A stretch of 64,000 bases of DNA. It comes from Chromera velia (lineage: Eukaryota; Sar; Chromeraceae). The stretch is from the NCBI GenBank assembly GCA_018398765.1, contig JAHBMJ010002527.1:51171-115170 (forward strand). The letters run 5' to 3'. Both the position numbers and the translations under genes were made by a program. Position 1 is the first letter of the stretch. Every line of letters starts with the position of its first letter. Positions 1 through 13,290 of this stretch are shown in pieces. A model generated the notes under the pieces. The model was not told the DNA's origin. It did not search any database and saw nothing but the letters and a program-made list of their open reading frames with translations.

Positions 1-160
1 ACACACACACACATACACACACACACACATACATATATATAGCACACATACACACATACACATACACATATACATACACACACACACATACACATACACA
101 CACATACACACACACACATACATACACACGGACAGACGCATACACACAGACGCACACACA
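1..160. repeat. (CA)n microsatellite
   Basis: Nearly pure CA/TA dinucleotide repeat with scattered ATAT and GACAGACG interruptions, running off the left edge of the window. Confidence 0.95.
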
Positions 161-278
161 TAAGATAAATCTATTCCAAACCGTCTCCAATAGTAAAACG
201 GTCTCCAAAATAACCATACCTCTTAAACTTTTTTAGACAGTAAACAATACTTAAAAGCTTAAAACAAAGAGTTTTAAC

Positions 279-741
279 GCATGCCGGGGGGAGTGGGGCT
301 AGGAGTGGGGTGCTTTTTGCCCCCCCCTCTGGATAGGAGACTGGCGCTTTTCCGCAAAAAACTTGTTCTCATAATTGGTAAGGAGTTGGAAGCTGAAACT
401 TTGTGTAAAAGACGTTGTAACAATAGAAAAAAAACTGTAGAACAGATTTTTTGTATTATTTCTAGAAACATAGGCCGCCATACAAATTTTGTGAGTTTCA
501 TACCATTTTTTTTACTATTGAAAACTGTTGAAAAATGATCTGAAAAACAAAAAATTTGTATGGCAGCCTATGTTTCTAGAAATGATATAAAAAATCTGTT
601 CTATAGTTCTTTTTCTATTGTTACAACGTCTTCTTACACAAAGTTTCAGCTTCTAATTCCTTACCAATTATGAAAACGAGTTTTTTGCAGAAATACGCCG
701 CTTTAGGGGGGCAAAAAGTACCCCACTCACCCCCGGCATGC
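279..741. repeat. 463-bp foldback (inverted-repeat) element
   Basis: A long imperfect palindrome bounded by GCATGC at both ends (279-284 and 736-741). The left arm runs to about 490 and the right arm starts about 551, leaving a spacer of roughly 60 bp. Matching landmarks are the G/C runs near each end, the AAAGTTTCAGCTTC-type block and the TCTAGAAACATAGG block. Arms are mostly alike but carry scattered substitutions and small indels. No coding potential was seen and no clear target-site duplication was found. It fits a non-autonomous foldback or MITE-like element, but the family is unknown. Confidence 0.85.
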
Positions 742-1389
742 AAAGCGATCAAACAATACGATTTCTTGTTTTTCAATCGGGTTTAGTGAGAGAAAAAAAT
801 ATATTGTGTTTGACCGCGGCGTGTGTGTTTCGCGTGTCAGTGCACGTGCTGTGTCTGTCATGCATTGCCAATGAAAGCGGCGGCGGGGCCCATGCCAAAA
901 CAAACTGAAAATCGTGGCAAGAAAATAAAAAAAGCCAATTTTTTGATGCATGCAGATGCAACTGAAGGACGCGGTTGCACCTCTATGCACATTAAGCTCA
1001 AAAGTGATCGGTGCATACTGCACATTTATCTTTGCACATTGTAAGACAGTCACTGTGGATCTGCTTCGAAAGTGTTCACTGCTGATGTTTACAGATCAGG
1101 TTGCGCGGTATTTCAAACAGAATAGCTGTATTCTTCGCATGCCATTGGGAGAGTAGACTTTGGAACGAACCTCAGCCGTCTCTCTTCTTTGGGCATGGCC
1201 GTCTCGTTCTGTTAGTAAGCGTGGTTGGTAAATTTGGAGAGGCCCGTCTTGCTCTCAATCTTTGATCGACGTCTTTTTTCTTTTGCGTGTCTCTATGCAC
1301 GCGCTCGAGCTCTTGCTTTCTTTGCCAGGGGAACTGGGGCTGTTTTTATTTTCCTTCTGGTGAGTTTGAGGTTCCGCCTCCTCTCAGAC
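742..1389. other. Intergenic, nothing recognised
   Basis: Mixed-composition sequence between the foldback and the LINE fragment. No convincing coding region, RNA gene or repeat was seen. Confidence 0.6.
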
Positions 1390-2580
1390 GTGTACTGTGC
1401 CGAGAGCAAAGTTAATTCAGAAACTGAGAAATGAGGGCGTGAGTGAGGCAGACATCTGCATGATCCGTGAAATGTACAGAGAGGTATGGAGCAGGGTTGA
1501 CGGTGACTCTCTACGTTTTCGGGAGGGCGCTGGAGTGAAGCAAAGGGATGCTCTCTTGCCTATTCTTTTTCTTCTGTACATAAATGATCTCCTCCGTGTG
1601 TGTTCTGCAAGCAAGAGCGAGGCAAGGCATACTAGCGAGGCAGTCGAGCGAGAGCGGGCAGACGTAGAAATAGAAGTAGGCAGTGGAGAGGAGCCAGAGA
1701 GCGAGCCGGAGCCAGTTTTACTGGATGATTGTGTCCTGGACAGTTTAGGTTATACTGACAATCTCTGTTTCTTGCCCATTCCGTCTCAGACCTTCAAAAA
1801 AAATTCTCTGCTCTCGAGAAGTATTGCAAAGAATAGAGACTTACAGTCAATCTGAAAAAGACAAAGATTCTCCGCTCTGGTTTGGTGGTGTATGAAGGGA
1901 AAGAGGTTGAATGGGCAACGGAATACAAGTACCTGGGGTGTCTATTCTTTCTAGCTGTTCTTTGAGGGGGGATGCCTCAGTGAAACAGTTGAATCGCGTA
2001 TTGCTTTAGCCTCCCGCACCCTGGGGGCTGTGTTTGGTCTGATTGCCAGCATGGGTCCCCTCAGTGTAGATGTGCAGATGACTGTTTTTAGAGCGTGTTG
2101 GTCCCCTGTCACACTGTACTGCCTCGAATGTTTCCCTCTTTGTGATGCCAATCTTCTTGCAACTGATGCTTTGCAGCTCCGTTTTGTACGCTGGTCTGGC
2201 CGTCTGTCTGTTCGTAGTCTTCGTTTACCCTCCCTGTGTATTTTCAGCCTGCTTTCTGCAAAAGCCCTACTTTGCTCTAGAGTGGCCGACTGGTGGTGCT
2301 CGCTCTCGTAAACCATGCATACCGTTCCTGCTGTAATGCTGCGTGCCTGGAAGGGAAACAGTTGTCCAGAGTTTTTGAGAGCCTCCTTGCGGCTGCTTCG
2401 TTAGGCTAGTCTGGATTTTGTTTGTTCGTTGGAGGTGGGAGTGCCGCAATATGCCGCAACACCCTGGCACCAGCGGGCAGCAGCGACGGAGAGTTTAAGG
2501 CACCGGCTCTCTCTTCTTTAAGGGCAGAGCTAGACAATGTCATGCAGTTGTGGAAGAGGTCTGCACGCAGCGGGCGGGGA
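1390..2580 (+). mobile_element. Decayed LINE reverse transcriptase fragment
   Basis: Part of the reverse transcriptase of a non-LTR retrotransposon. The first frame (about 1397-1855) reads VPRAKLIQKLRNEG, then GVKQRDALLPILFLLYINDL, which matches the family block GVKQGDPLSPLLFNLYINDL. The catalytic YADD box is degraded to YTDN near residue 120 of this frame. The match continues in other frames: LEKYCKE, VNLKKTKIL and a YLGCLF block at about 1810-1950, then a thumb-like segment at 2030-2311 (VDVQMTVFRACW, RWSGRL). Stops and frame changes show that it is dead. The 5' part (endonuclease) is absent. The 3' end abuts a TGAG array, as LINE tails often do. It resembles clades with single-ORF LINEs, but the clade is not resolved. 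Confidence 0.8.
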
Positions 2581-3478
2581 GTGAGTGAATGAATGTCATT
2601 GAGGGAGTGGATGCATGAATGAGCGAGTGGGTGAGTGAGAGAGTGAGTGAGTATAGGAGTGAGCCAGTGGGTGAGTGCGGGTGGGTGAGTGAGCGAGCGA
2701 GTGAGTGCTGGTGGATGAGTGAGTGAGACTCAGTGAGTGAGTGAGTGAGTGAGTGCCACTGGTTGAGTGAATGAGTGAATGGATGGGTGAGTCTAGTTGA
2801 GTGGGCAAGTATGAGAGGGAGATGAGAGGGAGTGAGTGAGGGTGGGTGATTCGGTGAGTGAGTAAATAAGCGAGTGGGTGAATGAATATTGAATGAATAA
2901 ATGAATGAGCCGGCCAGTGAATGAGTAAGCACGGATTAGTGAATAAGTGTGGGAGTGAATGAAGAAGTAAGTGGGTGAGTGGGTGAATGAAGGGATCATG
3001 AGTGGGTGAATGAGTGAGTGAGTGAATGAATGAATGAGTGAGTGAGTGCTTGAGTGAGTGAGTGAGTGAGTGAGTGAGTGAGTGAGTAAGTGAGTGAGTA
3101 AGTGCGTGAGTGAGTGAGTGATTGAGTGATTGATTGAGTGATTGAGTGATTGATTGAGTGAGTGAATGAATCAGTGAGTATGGGTGGGTAGGTAAGTACG
3201 GGTAAGTGAGTGTAGGAGTGAGTGAGTGAATGAATGTCATTGAGGGAGTGGATGCACGAATGAGCGAGTGAGTGCATAATATGTATATGTAGGAGTGAGT
3301 CATTGTGAGAAAGCGAAAGAATGAGTGAGTGAGTGATCGAGTGAGTGAGTAAGCGAGTGGACTGTTGAATGAATCAGTGAAAAGGTGATGGATGAATGAA
3401 TGGGTGGGTGAGTGGGTGGGTGGCGGTGAGTGGGTGAATTAATGAATGAATGAGTATCGGTCCTTAAGTTTATGTTCA
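2580..3478. repeat. (TGAG)n-rich tetranucleotide array, about 0.9 kb
   Basis: Degenerate GAGT/GAAT array. Open frames through it (for example a THSLTHSL peptide on the minus strand) come only from the repeat and are not genes. Confidence 0.95.
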
Positions 3479-3504
3479 GGAAACGCTTCTCCCCCCCCCC
3501 CCCC

Positions 3505-3735
3505 NNNNNNNNNNNNNNNNNNNNNNNNNNNNNNNNNNNNNNNNNNNNNNNNNNNNNNNNNNNNNNNNNNNNNNNNNNNNNNNNNNNNNNNNNNNNNNNN
3601 NNNNNNNNNNNNNNNNNNNNNNNNNNNNNNNNNNNNNNNNNNNNNNNNNNNNNNNNNNNNNNNNNNNNNNNNNNNNNNNNNNNNNNNNNNNNNNNNNNNN
3701 NNNNNNNNNNNNNNNNNNNNNNNNNNNNNNNNNNN
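3505..3735. other. Assembly gap (231 N)
   Basis: Run of N flanked on both sides by poly-C, so the unsequenced stretch probably begins and ends in a C-rich region. Confidence 0.99.
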
Positions 3736-5267
3736 CCCCCCCCCATCCAAGACCCAACCGCCCTGGCTGGAGCAAGTTTTTTCTCGCGGCTTTCGGCAAC
3801 AAATTTGGTCCCTTGTGTTTGGGTTCAACGAAGCGAGGATCTGGTCATTCGGAATAAGCCATACACCTTGAATCCTAACAGTAATCTCAACAAATCCAAT
3901 AACAAACCATGCAAATAGAATATTTTGATTACATGTTTTTCACAACATGTTTTGCATTTATCGGGCCTCATCCATCCTCCTCCATATACCTATATTATTT
4001 TATGATACCGTCGTTTTCCACTTATCATACATGTATTTGATGTAGTGTGTAGTCTCATCCTAGAGTCTCATCATCGAACTCTCATGATGCTAATAATAAT
4101 GTAAAAGGGGGAGGGGAATAATTCAAAATATATTTAAAAAAATGTGAACTTCTTTAAAATTGAAATTTCTATATATAAAGTTTGTTGAAGCCGTAAAAGC
4201 TGTGGCTTTGATGGCCAAAGGCCGTCAAAGCCGTGATTTTCATAGTTTGTCATTTTTGAAACTGACTAGCCTCTTGGGGGTACCTCCATACCATCCCCCC
4301 TCCATTTAGGCACTTCTGAGCATGGTGGCCCCAAACATCCAGCGCAGCCCCACATGCATAAACCTTTGCCCTCCATATCTTAGGGATCTACAGGCCCAGC
4401 CTGATGTGAAGAGCCACACGGTAGACAGCAGGGGGGAAACGAAGCCAGCCTGAGGATGGGATGGTGCTCAACCAGCTTGACGTTCCATTACCAGAGTATA
4501 AATACAGCTGAACACGCTCTTCTACCGGCACATAGTAAAAAAACCATGTATGGTGCGCGTAATTCAGGGTGTCCCCGACCTTTTGCTGAACTATGCTGAA
4601 CGTACCAGTCCCCGCGTGGGACCACCAATTTGAAAGCTACGATTGATCATCCTACGGCTTACAAAAGGGATGGTCTGCCTTAAGCCTGATGTCTTTAGAT
4701 GTCTTTCGTCATCCGCTAAGCCTTCTCGAAGGCATCTTTACATGCGACCAGCCAAGGGAGTGAGAGAAAAGCTCCTGGACGGAGACCGTTAAAAAAGATG
4801 AACGCGCTGTGGCAGGGACTGCACCACGCATCCGGATCGATGCACGCGCGCGGCGCCGCGATGCATGGCGGCGCCGCAGCAATTAATTTTTATTCTTTAA
4901 GGACCACAAATGACGCACGCAACAGGTCGCGAGCGGACTGAGAGCGCCCCCGAAAGCGAAAAACCCACTTTCCAACTCAAGAAAGTTTTTCAAAAAAGTG
5001 CCCCACCAGACACTTTCCGGGACTATACTACTACTATACTACTACTAAGCTCTCTTAATTGTGACGTACAATTCAGTCGATCGCCTGTATCTGAAGTTGT
5101 CTCCGCAACAACGTATTCCTTGCACCCTGAGCGCCCCTCAGCCCTGCAGTCCACCCGAGAATTCCTTTGCCTGGCTGAGTCGTTTCCATCCTGATCTTGT
5201 CTGAGCTGTGGGGGACTTACTTTCTGTCTGTGTAGCCGGGAAATAAAAGGATCAAGAACGAGAAAGA
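3736..5267. other. Intergenic region upstream of the BT1 transporter
   Basis: AT-rich from about 3850 to 4300, then mixed. A near-perfect short hairpin lies at about 4200-4230 (GGCTTTGATGGCC and GGCCGTCAAAGCC around an AAA loop). A GC-rich inverted repeat surrounds GATGCATGG at about 4848-4878. An ACT-triplet run sits at about 5026-5047. No gene was recognised. The promoter and 5' UTR of the downstream transporter should lie in the last few hundred bases. Confidence 0.6.
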
Positions 5268-6172
5268 ATGGCATCTCCAGCAGTCGAAGGCAACCCGCCT
5301 GCGGAGGTGGTAGTGGCTGCGGCCGAGGCCAATGCCGAGGCTGCAGAGGGGGGAGCGCGCGCTTTGCCCGACCCAGTGACCACAGATAAGGCCGCAGTAA
5401 CCAAGCAGAAGAGGGTCAAACTCCCCGTGGCTTCTTTCATCAAGAACCTGATATGCCAGCCTGCTGCGTATGTGAAACGTCTGAATGAGAACTTTGGCTG
5501 GCGTTTCCTTGCCTTCCTCTTCTGCTTCAATTTCATTCTCAGAGGTTTCACAGCCATCCTGAGTGCCGTGGGCCTCAACTACTGGTATGAGTATGTCGGA
5601 GTCACTGGGCCGGAGTACCAAGACGTCATGACTGTCTTTTTTCTTCCCTGGAGTATGAAGGTCAGTGTCGACGCGAAAGACTTCCTCTGTACACTAGGTG
5701 ATCGTTCCATATGCACCCTTTCTCTTCCTTCTCCTCATGCAGGGTCTCGTTGGTACCCTCTCCGACACATTCCCGATCTTCGGATACCACAAAAGGTGAG
5801 TGGATGCCTGCCTCTTCTCTCTCTCTCTCGGTCTGTCAGATATCCTGCGTGCGATGGAAGACTTCAACCTTCCTTCCAAGTTCTGGAATGATAGACTTAC
5901 GGGCTTGACGCACCCGCACAGAACGCAGTGTTGTACTTGTGGAAGTGCGCCTTTTTATGACGACTGACCGACTCTCTCCTTTAGCCCCCACACTCGTCTA
6001 GCTACGCGGAAGAAACACAAGCTGGAGACGGAGAGGCCCACTGAGAGTCAACAACAAACAGACCTACTCACACATAACGACACGCAACAATCAAACTAAT
6101 CACTCTCCTCCAATCGCACACCGATCAACCATCCCCCCGACTCGACTCTCACTGTACGAAAGATCCGCACAT

Positions 6173-6219
<47 letters not shown>

Positions 6220-7980
6220 CTTACTTTTAGTTCCCCTTGCACACACGGCCTGTGCGTGCAGACACTACATGACCGGAACGGTTGTCATCGCCACTGGAGC
6301 GATGATTGCCCTCACGTTGATTGACTTCTCCTGGGTGAAGGCGAACGTGACGGCCGCGTCGGTTTTGTTCTTTTGCGTCCAGTTGAACTCTGCATCTACT
6401 GACGTGATGCTGGATGGCAAGATCTCCGAGTTCATGGTGAAGAAGCCTGCGATCAAGGCAGATGGAGTTTCCTTCATCAATGGCATGTTGATGGCGGGAA
6501 TGTTTATTTTCACCCTCTGCTCTATTCCCTTGCTGAAGGGCGGACGCCTGGGTGCGAGAATCGGGTTCGGCCTTGTTTGCTTCGGGCTCGCTCAGATGTT
6601 TTACCCCACTGTTATGGGGTGGATGCCTGAGGAGAGGGCAGTTGGAAATTTCCGCATCAGGTTCGATTTGATCAGACAGCATTGGCGCGTGTTTCTCATC
6701 GCTGTCACTGTGTCTGCCTTCGCGATTGGTCTGATCTTGGTGACTTACTTCGTGCCCTCACACGCGAACCAGAACAACCTTTACGTCCGTGTCGGGTATC
6801 TGATCCTGACCGCCGGTGCAATGCTGATCATGGGAAAGTATTTCCTCAAGCCGTTGCAGTACAAGTAAGTGGTCGAGTCTTTGCATTGGGGGGTACGGGG
6901 GGTCGATACATACGGAATGTGTGGGTATTACGCTCTCTGCACCTCTTGTCTTCTGTGAAGTTAAGCTTGTGCATGTGAGAAAGACAGAGTGGGCAGCTTC
7001 TGTTAGGAGATGAAGCTGCGCCTTCCAACTTATTCGTTCGTTGGAAATCGAGACTCCTTCCTTCGCCTTCGTCGAGGAACAGTCAGGAAAGCAACCAAGT
7101 TAACAAGGCCACCAGACTGTCAGACAGGCAGGTCGAAAACGTGCTTAGACTCTCCTGGCATGCTTGTGCTTCGTAAACGTTTTAGATCTCTCTACTGTTT
7201 GTTGTTTGTGTTGTTTGTCTGCAGGGTGGTTGTGATCATGATGGTGTCCTCTCTCCTGTATTTGGACCTCTCGGGGGCCACAACGTGGTGGTTCCTTGCA
7301 AAAAACGGCCCCGGAGAGTGCAACCCTGGTGGACCGGGGTTCGATCGGACGTTCTTCATCTTGACCTCCATGCTGGTGGGCACAGCTGCGTCCACTCTGG
7401 CCGTGATCATCTTCCAGTCTGTCTTCTCAAGGTGGACTTATAGGTCCGTCTCTTCTCTTTGTCTCTCTCTGTTGGTGTGTGTGGATCTGTGAGCAGGTTT
7501 TGGCTTTTGCGTTGTGTGAGGCCTGTACGTTTGAGGGCGAACGTGTTCGCATGAAAATGTGTGTATGCATGTGTGTGTATGTGTGTGTGTGTGTTGCAAG
7601 GCAGAACGGAGGTTTTCAGTCAAGATGGGATGGTACAAGACCGTGCAACAAAGCCCCTTGGAGTCGGGTGCCGATCTGTTTATGAGCCGCATTTAATTCT
7701 CCCCGTTTGACGGCCTTTTTTAAAGATAGTCCGTCTCTCTTCTTGCGTCTCTGTCTCTGTGTCATCTGCCTGATGGGTCCATCCTGTTTCAACAAACCAG
7801 AAGCCCTTTGGTGTCTCTTTCTCTTCTCTGATCTGCTGTTGGTATGCAGATACATCTTCCTGTTCACCATCTTCCTCAAGTCGGCAGGGGCCATCTTTGA
7901 CATCATCATCGTCTACAGATGGAACATCGCGATGGGCATTCCTGACCGGTCAGTGAGGGAGTGAGGTTGAGTGAGAGGCT

Positions 7981-8017
<37 letters not shown>

Positions 8018-9307
8018 CTCTTCTCCTCCTGCATCTGTGTTGTGTGTCTCTGTGCATGGACAGGATGCTTACTGAAATCCACGGGAGAGGCCCGAGAGGG
8101 AAAGAGAGAGAGAGGGCTGTTGCCCTCCCTGTGCTTGCTTGAAGCAAGAAGAACCAGCGTTCGAGAGAGGAAAGGGGCCGTCACTCTCACATTTTCTTTG
8201 TGCCACAATGAAGTGAGTTTGTATGTGCACAAGAGCTGCCTGAATGAAGCTTTCTCTGCATCTCCATCTCCGTGTGCATGTGTGTGCGTGCAGTTATTTC
8301 TTCATTTTCGGGTCTGCCATGTTGAGCTCCGTCCTGGGCTTCCTGGAGTTCCTCCCGGGTGTCACACTCATGGCCCGTCTGTCTTCCAAGGGATGCGAGT
8401 CCACCACACAGGCAACCATCGCGGCATTCTCCAACTATGGCAGCGCACTGGCGAAGTCAGTCAGTGATTCAGCATTTGCAGGCAGCATGAACTCTTATGG
8501 TGCACCAGAAAACTAGCTCGGACCGCAATCTTTCTTGCCAACTCTGGTTCAGTATAGATCCCGCAAACTCACTCTGGCTGTGCTTTCCTATTCTGTGGCA
8601 GTCTTGCTCCACTGCCCCTAGTTCTGCAAATAAATAATATCGTGTCTTTCATGACCCTGCCTTTATCTCTCTCCCCCTGCAGGTCCCTGGGAGTTGTGGC
8701 CATCCGCTTGGCCTCAATTCGCACCGTTGCCACTCCCACCGAGTCGTGCAACTTCGACAACCTGCCGATTCTCATCATAGTGGGACAGGGGTTTTTGCCT
8801 CTGGGGATCATCCCTCTGGTCTGGTGTCTGATCCCCAATGTCAAGCTCGACGCTCCTCTGCCGGGATACGGGGATGACTATGATGAGTCGGAGACAGCTG
8901 AGGAAGCAGGAAAGAGGGAAAAGGCGAAGCTGAAGGATGCGGAGGCAAGAATGCCGACAGGGCTGGGTCTTGATGAGAGTGGTGCGTCTAGAGAAGACAC
9001 TCCCGAGGGAGATGGAGAGAAGAAACCAACTGCCGACCCAAGCAGAGCCCGCCTGTCCACGATTGCCTCAGCAGGCTCTGTCCTTCCCCCCCTGCCTCAG
9101 GTCGAGATGTCGGGAGTGTACACAGAGGAACCAGAGGAAGAGAGGGAGGCTGCTTCGAGAAGCCCCCCCACGGGGGAGAGATCTCCTCCCCTGCAGATAA
9201 CCGCCTCTCCTTCCCCTCCCACTGGGAGAAATCGAGGGGATGTGTCTGAGCCCGCGACGCCGAAAGAACGTCTGGTGGGGCAGTTGGATATTGAGGGCGA
9301 GAACTGA
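5268..9307 (+). CDS. Folate/biopterin transporter (BT1 family, MFS-like)
   Basis: Predicted multipass membrane carrier for folate, pterins or related small molecules. The exons I infer are 5268-5660, 5743-5795, 6262-6864, 7225-7443, 7850-7948, 8294-8455 and 8683-9307. All junctions are GT-AG and in phase, giving 717 aa. The family signature spans exons 1 and 2: FFLPWSMK followed by GLVGTLSDTFPIFGYHKR. Exon 3 supplies several membrane segments and the SASTDVMLDGK stretch; exons 4-7 carry further membrane segments (LYLDLSGATTWWF, AGAIFDIIIVYRW, FLPGVTLMARLSSKGCES). The N-terminal 45 residues are Ala/Glu-rich. The last 150 residues form an acidic, Pro/Ser-rich cytosolic tail, longer than I would expect for the family. 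BT1 proteins occur in apicomplexans, kinetoplastids and plastid lineages; substrate and membrane (plasma, plastid or mitochondrial) cannot be read from sequence. Intron 2 contains a CA/GA microsatellite. Confidence 0.92.
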
Positions 9308-10269
9308 ATTAGAGAGAAAGTCTAGCTCGGCTAGGGCTTTCCCTCTTTCTGGATCCATCACCTTTTCTCTGCATTTCTGTGCAGAAGAGAAGACAGAGGG
9401 AGAGAGGAGGGAGAAGGTGAATTTTGATGGGAGTCTGTCTGACTTGGGGAGAGAGGGGGATGGGGAGAGAATTGAAAAACGGGGGGGCAGAACAAATGAA
9501 AGAAGTGGAAGAGGTGCCACTTTTCTACAATCCTGACTGCATGAGACTGAGAATTCATTCAATACAGAGAGAAAGAAAGACAGAGAGAAAGAGAGATCCT
9601 TTTTCGGGACTTCCTTTTGTATCCTACTCGCTCGCTTACTTGTCTTTTCCTTGCGTGTTCCCTTGTGTGCCTGTACAACTACTGACCTACCAACCTACCT
9701 CTTTTTTCTTGCAGAAGCAAAGACAATGACCGATCAATGTCGAGGTGGAAGTGATGGAGCGAAAGGGAAAGAAGGTCTTGAATATTTGAATAAATGAATG
9801 AATGAATGAGATGGTACCCACAATGCAACAGGGGGGCATAGACGAATTCAAGAAGTCAGAGAGATTCCTTTTTTACGTCAAGTCAAGCAAAGCTCGAATG
9901 ATTGAATGAATGAGTGAATGCGTAAGTCAATCTCGAGATCATTTTTCCTCTGCTGCGACCGCTCAGCAGATCTCCCTAACCGGTTCGTCTGAAGGAAAGA
10001 CGAGAGGAGAGAGCCCGAGTGAGAGAGACAGAAACAGGTCGAGGAGGCTCTTCGTGTGTGGTCGTGTGTGTCCGTCCGTGGTCTCTTTTCATGTTGACGT
10101 CGTCCAAAGAAACAATTCAGGAAGAGAGGAGATGAATGAATGAATTTGATGGTCGATGGGTCGATCAAAAGAAGGACGATGTATCCCTGCAGGGATGCAA
10201 ATCAAGGCATGTTCTTTTTATGATGGTCATCTACCATCCTCTTCCTCTTCCTTTGGTCTTCTTTCAAGC

Positions 10270-10304
<35 letters not shown>

Positions 10305-11006
10305 TTCTGTCGTTCGTCGACAAAGAGTGAAGAAAAACTATGCCAAGTGGCGCGTGTGTGGCTGTGCTTGTCCTCCATACTCTCTCCGCATTGCTCCATT
10401 CCCGTTTTCGTTTTCATCTCATTCGTTTCTGCATACGCGCGTGGAGTCAACGAAGCCTTCGTGCCTGCAGTCAGGAAGGGTCCCTGCCGAGGAAAACGGG
10501 AAAGAAGGAGAGGGGAAGGAAGTAGGAACCGACGGATACACAAGAGAGAGTCAAGGCCTGATTTTCGGAGTGGGGGTTCGGACAGAATTCTGCATCCCGT
10601 CTCGGGTCACATGCAGGAAAGAAGGGAGGGAGGTGGATTGGGGAAACGGATCAGCTTCTCTGCTTTTCCCCATGCAATCTCTCTTTCCCATTCCTTCCGC
10701 GCGTGTAGAAAGAAACTTTCGTTCTTCGTTGCTTTGCCCCTAGCTCCCCTTTCTGTCTTGGTTTCGGTCTCACTCCCCTGTGCGTGCGCGTGCGCGAAGG
10801 CGTGCGTGTCCGCGTGTGAGCGTTTGCGGTGAGATGTGCACGGTACGTTTTTTGTGCTTTCATTTTTGCGAAAATACAGAAAAATCATGCCTCCCTCTCC
10901 GTTCTGTTCGCTTTTGTGTGTTCGGATCGCCTCCACTGTTTTTCTTTCTTCTTCTGCCGACCTCCCCGTCGAGATAGAAAGAAGTACTTCAAACAAGCAA
11001 GGAGAG

Positions 11007-11040
<34 letters not shown>

Positions 11041-13242
11041 AAAGAAAGAAAGAAAGAAAGAAAGAAAGGAAGGAAGGAAGGAAGGAAGAAAGAAAGAAAG
11101 AAAGAAAGAAACAGAAAAGCGAAGAAAAGAAAGAAGGGAGCGGCGGCTTTCCTGATGCAGGAAGCCGCACTGACTGATAAGAAGGAGGGGGGCAGGTAGG
11201 CAGGTTTGCCTGTCTGTCCTTCTTTGCATGCTCTCTCTCTTGCCTTGTTACGTCTCGCCAGTCTGACATTACCACACGGTCTGTTTGGTGTGGATGATGT
11301 CTTCGTTGTTTGTTTGTCCGACTGAACGCCGTTTCTTTTTCTTTTGTGTAATGCTGGAATGAGCAAAGGCACACGTTGTTTGATTGTCTGTCTGTTAAGG
11401 CCACGAGCGACTGTCTGGATTAGGAGAGAAAGCAAAAGCAAAGGATGGATTCGCTGTACCGCGTTGTTGCCTTTGATTGTCTTCTTTGTTTATTTTCTGT
11501 TCTTCTGGCTCGTCCGCTCGCACGTCTCCTTTTTCTGTCTGTTTGTTCGACCTTTGTCTTCTTCGTTTCCGTGACGTATCCCTCCGTCCGTCTGTCTGTC
11601 CAATGACCGATCTCTTCCCGGCTCCTCTCTTCCCTTCCCTCCTCTGCCGCTGGCTGTGCCTTCAGTGAGAGGGCTAAGGGGGGAACTCGTCTTGCTCCCT
11701 GGCTCGCTCTCTGTTTGGCTGGCTGGTTGGAGATCACTTTTGTTGTTTGTTTGTACGGGCGGTCCTACTGGACTGCAGGGAGTGCCGGAAGCAGAGAGAG
11801 ATTCGGAAGCGGTCAGCAGACAGTAGCCACAAACAAGTTTTGAAGGGGGGGGGAGGGAGGGGAGAGGATTTATTCCTCTTGCTTCCTCCCTTCTTGCTTG
11901 CCGTCAGATGGTTGTCTGTTTGTCTGTCTGACAATCAAACGGAGGCATCAATCGATACGCACGAATGGAAGATGGTCTTACTGCTCGGTCGGGTGTCTCC
12001 TGTCTTGTATGAGAGCAGACAGACAAACAATAGCAGACAAACGATGTTGAGGAGGGATGAATGAAGAATTTGATCAGGTCATGCTCGACGATAAGAGACG
12101 CGGAATGCTCACATTTCATCTCATGCCTACCTTTTGTCTCTGTGTCTTCCTACCTCGAGCTGCATCAATCCCCCTCTTTCCCTTCCTGTAGTGCACCAAA
12201 CAAACGACGAATTCAACGAAAAAAATACAATCAATTCGCAAATCCTTGCGCTGTACTTCTACAAACAAAATGATTGAACGTTACCCCCGGCATCCATCAA
12301 GATGCAGGCCGGCCGGCACTCATGCATGCATGCACTGAGTTGACCTCAACTCCGTGCCTCTTCTTTCTCCCTCACTCGCCGCTGTGCTGAGTGAGATCGA
12401 TCGACAGAGTCGATCAGTCAATGACCCACTGAATGAAAAGTCTCTGTCTCTCTTTTCGTCTTCTTCTTCTTCTACGTCTTCATGTACGTGCCAAGCAAGC
12501 TGCTTCGGTGAGCTTACTTGGTTGCCTGTCTGCATCCTATCCGCCTTCTCCGAATCCCTCCTTGCATCCGATGCGACAGGCAACCAGCCGATGGAGCAGC
12601 ACACAGTGCAACCGGCACGTGCATGCACCAAGTAGTCGAAAGATGAAGAAAAGAGAGCAGAAAAAAGGGACATGGAGTAAAGAGACAAGCGAAACCCGCT
12701 TTTGGAAAGTGGGCGTGCGTGCGTGAGACGAGAAGAAAAAGTTTCGTTCTTTGATCTTGAAAAAGAATACACGAATTAAAGAATTCGAACCAAAGAAAAG
12801 AAGGAAGGACATTGATACATGAGGTCTCTTCCTTCAGCAGTCTTTCAGACCAGCTGACAGGCAAGGTGGTGCACTCATCTCTGCTCTGCACTTCTCTTCT
12901 CATCTTTTCCTCTGTTCCCGTTGGGTGTTTTGTCTTGGGACAGTCTCTCGTTCCTCTTTTATGTCTGGTGAACAAAATGAAAGAAGGCAAAGCAAGAGCT
13001 TCAGCGTCTTTGTGTTGTAGTAATGCATATGATCATGTACACGTCTGCCTTTCCTTCTCTTCATCTGACGTGTGCCTTTTCTCATCTCATCTTTTCGTCT
13101 CAGGGGTGGGTGCGGGATGGAGGCCGGGGAGGGGGTAGCAGTTTTTAATTCAAAAAAACAAATCTCACGGGATTCAGGGATGGGTGAACAAATCGTCGGT
13201 CCAATGGGCGTGGGGGAGGAAGTCGAAAAAGTCGTGAACACA

Positions 13243-13290
<48 letters not shown>

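Noticed and set aside
2596-3303. Long minus-strand open frame encoding Thr-His-Ser-Leu repeats
   Set aside because: It is a translation of the TGAG array; all frames are open because the repeat lacks stops.
10607-11404. 265-residue minus-strand open frame
   Set aside because: Its core is a Phe/Ser/Leu run from the GAAA microsatellite, and no domain is visible on either side.
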